Positions 1-9,360 of a stretch of 64,000 bases of DNA are shown in pieces. Position 1 is the first letter of the stretch, and each line of letters opens with the position of its first letter. Made by a program: the position numbers and the translations under genes. Location: the NCBI RefSeq assembly GCF_002909375.1, contig NZ_PPXD01000024.1:34890-98889 (forward strand). The letters are read 5' to 3'. This stretch comes from Cryobacterium zongtaii. GTDB lineage: Bacteria > Actinomycetota > Actinomycetes > Actinomycetales > Microbacteriaceae. Below the pieces are notes generated by a model that saw only the letters and a program-made list of their open reading frames with translations, did no database searches and was not told the origin of the DNA.

Positions 1-3000
1 TGGCGGGTGGACCTCGCGACCGGTGAGCCCGGCGCGGCGGGCTCCATCTACGACGTCATCTTCGCCCAGGACCTTGCCCTCGTGCCGTTCTCGACGGCCG
101 TCAACAACGAGCCCTACGTGAGCCAGTACGTCGTGCACCACGTGCTCGACGACGCCCGCGCCGGAACCGTCATCGCGAGCCGGCAGACCATGGCGACTGC
201 GCCCGTGCTGCCTCTGGCGGTGACCGCCCTCGTCGAAGGTGCTCGCGCCTACCTCACCGACGGATTCTCTTTCTATGGGCTCAACGCGAAGATCGATGGC
301 CGCGCTCACAGCCTGGGTGTGCCCGACTGGGACTCGCTCATCTATCAGTACGAGTTTGCCTTACCGGCGCTACTCGGCCCCGAGTTCGATCTCACCGCTC
401 CGCGAACCGTGCACGCGGTGACAGCCGTGGTCGCGGATTACCGCGGAGAACTCGCTGTCGCCCTCGACGAGGTGCCTGGGCTGTTCGATCGCGCGCTCGC
501 GCTCGCGCTGAGCAGCGCGCCCTCAGCACCGAACGACGGTGTGCGCTCCGCCACAGCGAACACCGCCCCCGCTGCCGAGTCCCCCACGTCGTCCCGCTCC
601 CTGCTGGTATCGGCCCCGCTGCTGTGTGGCCTCGACCTCTCCGACGCCGAGCTCACCGAGCTCGGGACCGTGTCGGCGAACTCCGACGCGTCGTCCCGGG
701 TCCTCCAGCCCGAGCGCGACGATGCCGGGAACCTGCGGTCCTTCTTCACGCCCGAGGCCACCCACGTCGTCAGCCGCGCAAAGGAACTCGCGGTTGAGCG
801 ACCCCACGGGCACGTCCTCAAGGCCGGCACCGACGTTAGCCCGAACGACAACATCCTCTCCGCGACGGCCTACGCCTACGGGGTCTTCGCCTCCCACGTT
901 GTCGTCGGGAACACGACCGCCAACCGTTTCGTTTCCGTCCAACGCAACCACCTCAACCTGCTGCGTTCCTCAGGGGTGCGGGCACTCGTTCGAATAGGTG
1001 ACCGGTGGCAGCTGCTCGGAGTGCCCTCCGCCCTCATCCTCGACCTCGGCGGGGTCCGTTGGATCTACGCGACCGAGGACGGTCGCATCGAGGTGCGCAC
1101 GACGGCGAGCCATGACGCCCGTGCCATCGAGATCTGCATCGACTCCGAGCAGCCGATCGACATCATCCTCACCGTGGATGTCGAGCTCGGCGGGCAGTCG
1201 TGGACCGCAAGCCGGGCCCTCAACGGCCGCGCGATCGTCTACGCTGCGGACGCCGGGACCGACGTCGCCGAGCACTGCCCTGATCTCGTCTACGTACTCG
1301 CCAGTGAGGCCGGGCGCTTCGGTGACGACACGGCGCTCTTCCCCGACGGCCGCTCCCATGGCACGAACCTGACGACTGTCGCTTTCGACGCAACGACCTC
1401 GGCCTCGCTTGTGCTCTCCGGTGACCTCGACGGCGCCGCGGACGCCCTCGCCCACGCCGAGGCGGTGCTCAACAACCCACTCGACGTCGCCGCCGAGCTC
1501 GAGGCGCACCGCGGTTACATCGCCGACTACACGCGCAACCTACGGGTCGAGGGCGACGGCCGCCTCACCGAGATCAACCTCCTGCTGCCGTGGTTCACGC
1601 AGAACGCGCTGGTTCACTTCCTCGTCCCGCACGGTCTCGAACAATACTCCGGCGCGGCCTGGGGCACCCGTGACGTCTGCCAGGGACCGCTCGAGCTCAA
1701 CCTCGCCTTCGGTCACTTCGACGCGGCGCGCGACATCGTCCGCCGGGTGTTCGCCCAGCAGTCCCCGGACGGGACCCTGCCGCAATGGTTCATGTTCGAC
1801 GCCTACCGCGAGCGGTACTCCGACGAGGCCCACGGCGACGTTGTCGTCTGGCCCCTGATGGCGCTGGGGGAGTACCTGGCTGCGACCGGCGATACGACGA
1901 TCCTCGACGTCACGGTGCCGTACTGGGACGGCGAGCTACGCCGCCCGGGCAGCGTGGCTGCGCCCCTCACCGACCATGTGCGCGCCTCCCTGAACTACAT
2001 CCGCAGCCACCGCGCCCCTGGGACTGACCTGCTCTCGTACGGTGAGGGCGACTGGGATGACACCCTCCAGCCCGCACAGGCCTCAATGAGCCGTGAGATG
2101 GCCTCCGCCTGGACCGTCGCCCTTCTGTTTCAGGCGGTCAGCACCCTCGGCGGCCAGCTTCGGGGGACCGCGCACGACTCGCTCGCCACCGACCTCATGT
2201 CCGAGGCGTCGACGATAGCGGCTGAATTCGCTGAGCGTCTCATCATCGACGATGTGCTCGCCGGCTACGTCGTCTTCACCCCCGAGGGCCCGCGGCCCGT
2301 GCTGCACCCCAGCGACGACCGGACGGGGCTTTCCTACCGGCTCATCCCCATGACCCGGTCGATCATCGCCGGGCTGTTCACCCCTGAGCAAGCATTGCGC
2401 CACGAGAGTCTCGTCGAGGAGCACCTGCACTTCCCCGACGGCGTCCGCCTCATGGACCGGCCCGCGCCCTTCCACGAAGGCCAGACGCGATTCTTCCGTC
2501 GTGGTGAGCAAGCGGCGAACTTCGGCCGTGAAGTCGGGCTCATGTACACCCACGCCCACATCCGCTACACGCAGGCCCTCGCGACGCTGGGCCGTGAGCG
2601 GCTCGTCACGGAGCTGCTGAGAATCAGCCCAGTCGGCCAGTTCGAGCGACTGAGCACGAGCATGCCGCGCCAGCGAAACTGCTACTACTCCTCCTCCGAC
2701 GCAGCCTTCACCGACCGCTACGACGCCGCCGCGAATTTCGACCGGTTGCGAGATGGCACCGTCGGGGTCAAGGGCGGATGGCGCGTCTACTCCAGTGGCC
2801 CGGGTATCTACCTTCGCCAGCTGGTGCAGGGAGCGCTCGGCCTCGTCGAGCGAGCCGGCGCGGTGGTCATAGACCCGGTCCTCGCTCTCGAGGACGACGG
2901 CCTCACGATCGCCATCGACCTTGCCGGCGAGCGTCGCACGGTGCGCTTCCACGTCGAGCCCGGCAGCGGGGATGTCCGCGTGATGGCCGACGGCGCGCCC

Positions 3001-3126
3001 CTCACCGGGGTCAAGACGACGGCGCACTACCGCCAGGGTGGCCTGTCCGTCTCGTTCGCGGACCTCATCGGAATCTCGGTCCTCGACGTTCACGTCGGCG
3101 TTGACCGCAGCACACTTGAGGCCTGA
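1..3126 (+). CDS. GH94-family glycoside phosphorylase, probably 1,2-beta-oligoglucan phosphorylase type (5' end missing)
   Basis: The frame is open from base 1, so the start lies outside the window; at least 1,041 residues are present. A GDWDD motif near residues 683-687 of the visible part matches the GDWND-type general-acid motif of GH94 (alpha/alpha)6 barrels, and an AWGTRDVCQGP stretch near 550 is typical of the large GH94 and NdvB-like proteins. Family members cleave beta-glucans with phosphate to give glucose 1-phosphate in the cytoplasm. The length resembles 1,2-beta-oligoglucan phosphorylase, and a GH3 beta-glucosidase follows 17 bases later, as in the known Listeria sophoro-oligosaccharide cluster. 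The exact linkage specificity is inference; cellobiose- or chitobiose-type enzymes are normally shorter. Confidence 0.8.
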   Translation, partial: WRVDLATGEPGAAGSIYDVIFAQDLALVPFSTAVNNEPYVSQYVVHHVLDDARAGTVIASRQTMATAPVLPLAVTALVEGARAYLTDGFSFYGLNAKIDGRAHSLGVPDWDSLIYQYEFALPALLGPEFDLTAPRTVHAVTAVVADYRGELAVALDEVPGLFDRALALALSSAPSAPNDGVRSATANTAPAAESPTSSRSLLVSAPLLCGLDLSDAELTELGTVSANSDASSRVLQPERDDAGNLRSFFTPEATHVVSRAKELAVERPHGHVLKAGTDVSPNDNILSATAYAYGVFASHVVVGNTTANRFVSVQRNHLNLLRSSGVRALVRIGDRWQLLGVPSALILDLGGVRWIYATEDGRIEVRTTASHDARAIEICIDSEQPIDIILTVDVELGGQSWTASRALNGRAIVYAADAGTDVAEHCPDLVYVLASEAGRFGDDTALFPDGRSHGTNLTTVAFDATTSASLVLSGDLDGAADALAHAEAVLNNPLDVAAELEAHRGYIADYTRNLRVEGDGRLTEINLLLPWFTQNALVHFLVPHGLEQYSGAAWGTRDVCQGPLELNLAFGHFDAARDIVRRVFAQQSPDGTLPQWFMFDAYRERYSDEAHGDVVVWPLMALGEYLAATGDTTILDVTVPYWDGELRRPGSVAAPLTDHVRASLNYIRSHRAPGTDLLSYGEGDWDDTLQPAQASMSREMASAWTVALLFQAVSTLGGQLRGTAHDSLATDLMSEASTIAAEFAERLIIDDVLAGYVVFTPEGPRPVLHPSDDRTGLSYRLIPMTRSIIAGLFTPEQALRHESLVEEHLHFPDGVRLMDRPAPFHEGQTRFFRRGEQAANFGREVGLMYTHAHIRYTQALATLGRERLVTELLRISPVGQFERLSTSMPRQRNCYYSSSDAAFTDRYDAAANFDRLRDGTVGVKGGWRVYSSGPGIYLRQLVQGALGLVERAGAVVIDPVLALEDDGLTIAIDLAGERRTVRFHVEPGSGDVRVMADGAPLTGVKTTAHYRQGGLSVSFADLIGISVLDVHVGVDRSTLEA

Positions 3127-3143
3127 CCATGGAGGAACATCTG

Positions 3144-5660
3144 ATGACATCGCCGGCGGACAACCCCACCCCATCGCTCTCGGCGGGCGAAGAGCAATTG
3201 GCGCAGGCCTCCACGGGCCTGGTTGACACCGAGACCTACATCGACCCGGAGCTCGTCGCGCTGTGCCGGGAGTCCGCCGCTGACGGGACTGTCCTGCTCC
3301 GCAACGACGGCACCCTCCCTTTGCGCGGGGGGTCGCGCATTGCGCTCTTCGGGCGGGTCCAGATCGACTACTTCTCGGTCGGGTACGGGTCGGGCGGGGA
3401 CGTCAACGCTCCGTACTCCTGGAACCTTCTGGACGCACTACGCGACGGCGGCCAGGTCACCGTCGACGGAGATCTCGCCGCGTCCTACACACGCTGGTGC
3501 GCGGAGAACCCACCCGACGAGGGCACTTGGGGGAATTGGCCGCGCTACTTCGAGGAGATGCCCCTCGAAGGCGAGGCCGTTCGAGCCGCCGCAACCCGGG
3601 CGGACGTCGCCATCGTCGTCCTGGGGCGTGCCGCCGGGGAAGCGCGAGAGAACACCCTGACTCAGGGCAGTTATTACCTCACGGACGCGGAGAAGAGCCT
3701 GCTGGACGCGGTCACCTCAGCGTTCACGCACACCGTCGTGGTGCTCGATTGCGGCAACGTCATCGATCTCGCCTGGCTGGACCAGTACGGCGAGGCGATC
3801 TCCTCGGTGCTCTACGCCTGGCAGGGCGGCATGGAGGGCGCGCGGGCCATCGCGGATGTCCTGACCGGCGTGCAGGTGCCCGGAGGGCGACTCACCGACA
3901 CCATCGCACGTTCCTACGCCGACTACCCGAGCGCACCGAACTTCGGCGGGCTCGAGCATAACGACTACGCGGAGGACATCTACGTCGGCTACCGGTACTT
4001 CGAAACCTTCGCGCCCAACGCCGTCCTCTTTCCCTTTGGGTTTGGTCTCGGGTACTCGAGACTCGATGTGGTGGCCACGGCCTACGTCAACGACGAGGAG
4101 GTCACGGTCACCGCGCGCGTGAGCAACGTCGGGACGGAGCATCCCGGCGCTGAGGTCGTCCAGGTGTACGTCCAAGCGCCGGACGGCGAGCTCGGCATGC
4201 CTGCCCGCACGCTGGCGTCCTTCGCGAAGTCGCGACGACTGGACCCGGGCGAGAGCGAGTCGTTGCACCTGGCGTTCCCGATCGCCTCTCTGGCCTCTTA
4301 CGACGATTCCGGGGCAACCGGCCATCGGTCCGCCTACGTCCTCGAGGCCGGTGAATACAAGGTGTTCGCCGGCACCGACGTGCGCGCGGCGACCCAGATC
4401 GCCTCGTTCACGCTCAGCGAGCTGCGCGTCGTCGAACAGCTGACCGAGGCGTGCGCACCCGCCGCCGCTCACCCCTTCCAACGGATGATTCTCGACCGCG
4501 ACGACGCCGGTCGCGCCGTCGTCGGGTGGCAGGATGTCCCCACGCGGGAGGTCTCCCGCCGCGAACGGCTCCAGGCACGCACGGTTCCGGTACTGGAGCA
4601 GACCGGAAGCCAGGCCGTCACCCTGGCCGATGTCGCTGAAGGGGCAGCGACGCTCGACGAGTTCGTGGCCCAGCTCTCCCACGAGGACCTGGAAGCGCTC
4701 ACCCGAGGTGACGCAGTCATGGACAGCCCGCTCGGGACGCCCGGGAACGCTGGCGTGTTCGGCGGCATCACCGCGTCGCTACGAGCCAAAGGCGTGCCTC
4801 CCATTACGACGACGGACGGCCCCTCCGGCATCCGGCTGGCGGCCTACGCTGCGCTCCTGCCCTGCGGAGCGGCACTCGCCTCAACCTGGAACACCCCGCT
4901 CGTGCGTCGACTCGCGGCACACCACGGCGAGGAGATGGTCCGCAAGGGCACCCACGTGCTACTCAGCCCGGGAATGAACATCCACCGTGACCCCCTGTGC
5001 GGGCGCAACTTCGAGTACTTCTCCGAGGACCCGCTGGTCACCGGCCTTATCGCGGCCGCAGTCGTGGCCGGCGTCCAGGAAGCGGGAGTAGCGGCCTGCC
5101 CCAAACACTTTGCGTGCAACAACCAGGAAACCAACCGGAACCTCAACGACTCGAGAGTCTCGGAACGGGCCCTGCGGGAGATCTACCTGCGCGGGTTTCA
5201 AATCTGCCTCGCCCAGGCGCGCCCGCACACCCTCATGACGTCGTACAACAAAATCAACGGCGCATGGTCGCACTACAACGACGAGTTGTGCACGACGATC
5301 CTGCGGGAGGAGTGGGGATTTGAGGGAACGGTGATCACCGACTGGTGGATGCAGCGCGCCGTCGACCCGGATTTCCCGGCAGTGGCTGACGACGCATACC
5401 GGGTCCGCGCGCAGGTCGACGTCTTTATGCCTGGCGGATGGTTCGACCACGTCAGCGGCGGCTTCGACACCACTGCGGCATCGTCTCTGCTCGATTCCCT
5501 CGCTCGCCCAGACGGCATCACACTCGGTGAAGTCCAGCGCACCGCCCGAACCGTCCTCCAGCTCGTTCTGGCGCTACCCGCGCTGAGCGAGGAGATCATC
5601 AGGAACTCACGGGAGAGGAGCCTGCCATTCATGAGCTCCGCCAGGCGTGAAAGACCTTGA
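3144..5660 (+). CDS. GH3 beta-glucosidase with permuted domain order
   Basis: An 838-residue enzyme expected to release glucose from short beta-glucans. The start is ATG 3144 because GGAGGA lies 7 bases upstream; an ATG at 3129 has no such site. Domain order is reversed relative to ordinary GH3. The C-terminal-type sandwich comes first (VLLRNDGTLPL near residue 60), then an FnIII-like segment (EVVQVYVQ near 340). The TIM barrel follows, with TTDGPSGIR, CGRNFEYFSEDP, CPKHFACNNQE and the nucleophile motif VITDWW, whose Asp is about residue 733. Reversed GH3 enzymes are known from Ruminococcus and Butyrivibrio. There is no signal peptide, so it is cytoplasmic. It is probably cotranscribed with the phosphorylase 17 bases upstream. 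Confidence 0.88.
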   Translation: MTSPADNPTPSLSAGEEQLAQASTGLVDTETYIDPELVALCRESAADGTVLLRNDGTLPLRGGSRIALFGRVQIDYFSVGYGSGGDVNAPYSWNLLDALRDGGQVTVDGDLAASYTRWCAENPPDEGTWGNWPRYFEEMPLEGEAVRAAATRADVAIVVLGRAAGEARENTLTQGSYYLTDAEKSLLDAVTSAFTHTVVVLDCGNVIDLAWLDQYGEAISSVLYAWQGGMEGARAIADVLTGVQVPGGRLTDTIARSYADYPSAPNFGGLEHNDYAEDIYVGYRYFETFAPNAVLFPFGFGLGYSRLDVVATAYVNDEEVTVTARVSNVGTEHPGAEVVQVYVQAPDGELGMPARTLASFAKSRRLDPGESESLHLAFPIASLASYDDSGATGHRSAYVLEAGEYKVFAGTDVRAATQIASFTLSELRVVEQLTEACAPAAAHPFQRMILDRDDAGRAVVGWQDVPTREVSRRERLQARTVPVLEQTGSQAVTLADVAEGAATLDEFVAQLSHEDLEALTRGDAVMDSPLGTPGNAGVFGGITASLRAKGVPPITTTDGPSGIRLAAYAALLPCGAALASTWNTPLVRRLAAHHGEEMVRKGTHVLLSPGMNIHRDPLCGRNFEYFSEDPLVTGLIAAAVVAGVQEAGVAACPKHFACNNQETNRNLNDSRVSERALREIYLRGFQICLAQARPHTLMTSYNKINGAWSHYNDELCTTILREEWGFEGTVITDWWMQRAVDPDFPAVADDAYRVRAQVDVFMPGGWFDHVSGGFDTTAASSLLDSLARPDGITLGEVQRTARTVLQLVLALPALSEEIIRNSRERSLPFMSSARRERP

Positions 5661-6281
5661 AACGACTGGCCCCTGCCGCACCCAACGAATCGCTAGGTTA
5701 GGATAACCGCGGCGCTTGATCTCTTCCCCTCCGGGCTAGCCAGGAGCTCAGACTCTGCATCTCGCTCCATCAGTCGGAGTGTTCACGGTCAGGACGGAAT
5801 TCCCCAGCGCGGCTACCGCCGACTGTGTCCCCACGCGGGCAATAAAATCGGAGCCCGCCTCAGGCTTGTGCGAGCCGTCGAGGCACTCAAAACCTCGACC
5901 CATCGGTCGGCTTTTGGGGTCGGATCAAATTTCAGGTTGAGACGCTTTGCGGTGGTCGGATATATTGAATCGGCGGGCAAACAGACAACGTGAAACCACG
6001 GAGATTCGGGTATTCCGAAAGGGTATGCGCCGAGACATTCCCGATGTTGAATCAGAGCGCTCAGGCCTGAATCACAGTACATGTAGCGCCCGCATCTCAG
6101 AGAAATGGCGGAAGTTCCTGACGCGGCCGACGCTCCGGCGGGTAAATACCAGGGGAGTCCTATTCTGCAAGTTCTGCAATAGATACAGTACTTGTTGACA
6201 TAATCATTATTATCGGCGGTCAGGATAGACGCTACGAAAGATTTGAAGACGCCAAAGTCAGCTCCTCCTGGGGCCGTGCGA
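5661..6281. other. Intergenic stretch without a supported gene
   Basis: This 620-base gap separates the sugar unit from the accessory genes. Base composition drops in G+C around 5930-6220. Short open frames exist but none has a convincing ribosome site or recognisable family. I see no tRNA-like cloverleaf and no strong terminator. Confidence 0.4.
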
Positions 6282-6980
6282 TCACAGATCAACCCAGCCT
6301 CGGCTCAGCTGAGTAAGAGTGAGCGCGATGTCGACAAGCGCCGCAATTGCGCATCCGCGCGCCCACCATCTCGCTTTCAGCGCGGCGGCGAGTACCGCGC
6401 TGGAAGCGAGAGCCAACGCGCCGACACCGTTGGTGATGAGGACTATCGTTCGAGCGAGGTTAGAGCTCACCGAGTCGAACACGGCGAAACCGGTAACCAC
6501 ATAGGCGCCGCCGATGCTGGCGATCGTCCAGCAGATCCACAGGACGATGGTGAGGACGAGGACCGTGTTGTGGTCGGGCTCGCCGCCCCCCGAGAAGACG
6601 GGCTCGGGGCGGGGTCGAAAAGCGAATGTCTCCCGGTACTCCTGAACAGGACCGTCGAGAATCGCTCGCACCGGCGGAGAGAGCACGCCGCCGGGAAGCG
6701 CGAGGAAGTGGGCAACCCGCGCCTCGTCGACACCGGATGCCGCGAGCAAGCGAGCGAGCCGGTCTCGCTCGAGGTCGGTCGTCCAGTCCGGGATGTCGAC
6801 CCCCCACCGGCCGGCCTGGTCCGGGTGTCCCATCTGCCGGTAGCATTCGGCCAGCATTCGACGGACCTCGTCGAAGGAGGGATGAGCACGAATCGCGTCT
6901 TTCAACACCCTTAGCGCCCCTGCCCGGTCGTCGGCTTCCCAGGCAGAGTGCGCTTGTGCCAGAACCAGCTTCTCGAACAT
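6282..6980 (-). CDS. DUF6584-like TPR membrane protein
   Basis: About 232 residues from ATG 6980; an in-frame TTG at 7001 is an alternative. The first 65 residues form a helical repeat region (alanine-rich, with a PDQAGRW segment) resembling actinobacterial DUF6584 proteins, which look like short TPR units. The C-terminal half holds about three hydrophobic segments (near residues 135-160, 170-190 and 195-220), so it should sit in the membrane. No catalytic residues are visible and the function is unknown. It stands alone between two gaps on the minus strand. The family assignment is by pattern recognition only. Confidence 0.6.
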   Translation of the reverse strand: MFEKLVLAQAHSAWEADDRAGALRVLKDAIRAHPSFDEVRRMLAECYRQMGHPDQAGRWGVDIPDWTTDLERDRLARLLAASGVDEARVAHFLALPGGVLSPPVRAILDGPVQEYRETFAFRPRPEPVFSGGGEPDHNTVLVLTIVLWICWTIASIGGAYVVTGFAVFDSVSSNLARTIVLITNGVGALALASSAVLAAALKARWWARGCAIAALVDIALTLTQLSRGWVDL

Positions 6981-7177
6981 CCGCCCAGTTTGACCGCGCA
7001 ACCCTTGCTCCCCTACTCGGTCATTGCAGCCTGATGTGGCGCGCTAGCTCAGCCGAGAGTTTAGGGCACGACTGAGCGAGCGGACAGTCCGGCATTGCAG
7101 GGCCAGTGCTGCGGCGAAAATCTCGAGTACCCACGGCGTGAAAATCCTATTGAACGCTCGCTGGATGGATGACGTTT

Positions 7178-8212
7178 TCAGGGCTCGTCGGGAACCCAGT
7201 CGAGGGCGGCCGCTAGCTGTTCAGCGGCAGGAAGAGCACTGCGTTCGTCGTCGGGCAAGGTGTCGTAGGAATACGTCGAGACAGCCATCGGGGAAGCGGC
7301 GCGACCGAGTGAATATCTCACGGTGTGGTCGTTGCGGCTGCCGCAGATCAAGATACCGACAGTTGGTGCGTGGGCGCTGCGGCGGAGCCGGTCGTCGACC
7401 AGGGCGACGTAAAACCCGAGCTGTCCGGCGTGCTCCGGCAGGAACTTTCCTGTCTTGAGTTCGATGACGACGTAGCGCAGTTGTTCGACGTGGAAGAACA
7501 AGAGGTCGAGGTAAAAGTCGTCGCCGTCGACGTCGAAGTGGACTTGGCGGCCGACGAATGCGAATCCGGCGCCAAGTTCGCGGAGGGTGTCAACGATACG
7601 GTCCATGAGCGCTTGTTCAAGTTCGCGTTCGGCGACGTCGGCCGTGAGGTCAAGGAAGTCGAAGACGTAGGGGTCTTTGGCGAGTTGGTGTGCCAGGTCG
7701 GAGTCTGCTGGCGCGAGCTGGGTGCTGAAGTTCGACGGTGATGATCCGATTCGCGCGCGGGTCTGGTTCATGATTTGGTTCATCAGCACGTTTCGGGACC
7801 ACCCGTGTTCGGCTGCTGCAGCTGCGTACCATTCACGGTCTTCGCGCGAATCGAGTTTGTCGAGCAGGACGGTGACGTGGCCCCACGGCAATTGGCCAAC
7901 AGCTTGTTGGCCAATTGGGCGCTGGTTGTTCCAGGCCTGTGCGAATGCTCGCATGTATTTCAGGTTTGACCGCGAAAACCCTTTCATGCCCTGGAACTCG
8001 GCTTGCAGGTCATCAGCTAATTGGTTGAGGACACCCGTGCCCCACCCTCCTTGTGCTTGGCGGGAGGAGAGAACGGTGCCGATGTGCCAGTAGAGCTCGA
8101 GCAAGTCCGTATTGACGCGTCGCTGGGCACGCAAGCGGGCGCCGCGGACTCGGGTTTTCAGCTCCTCGAGGACCAGCCGGTAGTCGCCGGGCACAAGTGT
8201 GTTGTCAGACAT
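7178..8212 (-). CDS. YhcG/DUF1016 family PDDEXK nuclease domain protein
   Basis: A 344-residue protein of the YhcG/DUF1016 family. The N-terminal helical half contains the conserved LLELYWHIG and GFSRSNLKYMRAFAQ segments. The C-terminal half carries a PDDEXK-type core, seen as YLDLLFFH followed by VVIELKTGKF, where Asp, Glu and Lys are the expected metal-site residues. ATG 8212 was chosen because homologous sequence starts there; the open frame runs 19 codons further up. Family members often sit in defence islands or beside restriction genes, and the exact role is unsettled. Neighbouring DnaQ-BRCT and NERD genes fit an accessory nuclease cluster. Confidence 0.88.
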   Translation of the reverse strand: MSDNTLVPGDYRLVLEELKTRVRGARLRAQRRVNTDLLELYWHIGTVLSSRQAQGGWGTGVLNQLADDLQAEFQGMKGFSRSNLKYMRAFAQAWNNQRPIGQQAVGQLPWGHVTVLLDKLDSREDREWYAAAAAEHGWSRNVLMNQIMNQTRARIGSSPSNFSTQLAPADSDLAHQLAKDPYVFDFLDLTADVAERELEQALMDRIVDTLRELGAGFAFVGRQVHFDVDGDDFYLDLLFFHVEQLRYVVIELKTGKFLPEHAGQLGFYVALVDDRLRRSAHAPTVGILICGSRNDHTVRYSLGRAASPMAVSTYSYDTLPDDERSALPAAEQLAAALDWVPDEP

Positions 8213-8383
8213 CGATCGGAGCTTACCTGACCGCAATTCTCTACTGTCGGAGTTCAGCGCCGCGCACAATTCGAGAGCGCAACGAAGCTTTCGTCGACTT
8301 CCAGACCGTCTTCTGCTCAGGATCTCAACCAGACCGGGAGACTACCCCGGGAGGGCTGAATCAATCTGGTGGTAGCGAGTGTT

Positions 8384-9277
8384 TCAGAAAGTCAGAATTT
8401 CGAGGAATGTCTGCTCAGTGACAATCTCGATCGATTGACCGGCAACAGCGAGCTCCTGGGCTCGCTGGATCTTAGAACTCAGCGTCGCACCGACCCGGAG
8501 GGTGGCTGGGTCGAAGCCTCCCATGACGACCAGGGAAGTCTTCTTCGTGACGTTTCCCGACACAGCCGCCCCGAATGAGGCAACGAGATTCTGAGCCTCC
8601 GAGCGAGTGTAGCTATCGAGATCACCAGAAAAACAGATCACCTCGCCGAAAAGGGGATGGTGGGGATCCGCTACAGCGCTCGCCTGCGGAAGATCGGCTT
8701 TCTTCTGATAGATGCGAGATCGAGTTGCCCTGACTTTGTCCCGGGCGGGGACCGATGCCCACAACTCCTCGACCGTTCCCGCACCGCGTTCCTGGGCCAC
8801 ACGTAGTGTGATCTGGGCGCACGCAAGTGAGTCTGCCCCTGCTTCATGGTGGTCGAAGCCCGCCAACCCGAAGTGCGCGATAACGAGGGGGAGCTTGTGG
8901 CTAGGGAGCTGGCAGTGATGTCGAACGATGGCCAAGGCGTCGAAGAATGCGAAGTCCGACGACGGCGTGCCAGTGAGGTTATTGGCGGCGTTGTAGACGC
9001 CCTTGTCGAATGGGCTGTACGCGATGAGCGGGTCCCCATCAGCGACCTGGCTAATGCGCTGTAATGACTCCTGCCAAGACGGAGCGCCGGAGACCTGCTC
9101 CAACCCGATGCCGTGCAAGTAGGTATTCGTGAAATCCAGACCAGTGGGCGGGGTGACAAACCACGACTCGGTAGAGGAAACGCGACCATCCACGACTTTT
9201 GTGAGGCCTACGGCGCAAACGGATGCCCGATCGAAGTTGGCTGTTTCGAAGTCGATTGAGACGAAGTTCAGGGGCAT
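8384..9277 (-). CDS. DnaQ-like 3'-5' exonuclease with BRCT domain
   Basis: A 297-residue protein. Residues 1-170 are a DEDD exonuclease domain of the DNA polymerase III epsilon type, opened by FVSIDFETAN, where the Asp and Glu of DFE are the first metal ligands. The histidine-containing FDHHEAGADSLACA segment near residue 145 fits the last motif. Residues 210-297 form a BRCT domain (GEVICFSGDL onward), as in other actinobacterial epsilon-like proteins and in NAD-dependent ligases. It probably trims DNA or RNA ends during repair. It is a free-standing accessory exonuclease, since the replicative epsilon lacks this layout. Confidence 0.88.
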   Translation of the reverse strand: MPLNFVSIDFETANFDRASVCAVGLTKVVDGRVSSTESWFVTPPTGLDFTNTYLHGIGLEQVSGAPSWQESLQRISQVADGDPLIAYSPFDKGVYNAANNLTGTPSSDFAFFDALAIVRHHCQLPSHKLPLVIAHFGLAGFDHHEAGADSLACAQITLRVAQERGAGTVEELWASVPARDKVRATRSRIYQKKADLPQASAVADPHHPLFGEVICFSGDLDSYTRSEAQNLVASFGAAVSGNVTKKTSLVVMGGFDPATLRVGATLSSKIQRAQELAVAGQSIEIVTEQTFLEILTF

Positions 9278-9360
9278 ACCCGCAGTCTAGGTTTCGCGAT
9301 CGGTCATGCCCGGCGGTTCCTTGGGGCGTGGAAGCCCCCAATAGTGGTCCTGCTCAAGCC

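Noticed and set aside
2083..3174. 363-codon open frame antisense to the GH94 gene
   Set aside because: Composition is a mirror of the sense gene and it has no recognisable motif or ribosome site.
5813..6292. 159-codon minus-strand frame in the 5.7-6.3 kb gap
   Set aside because: Codon use does not look coding (many rare codons), with no ribosome site or known motif.
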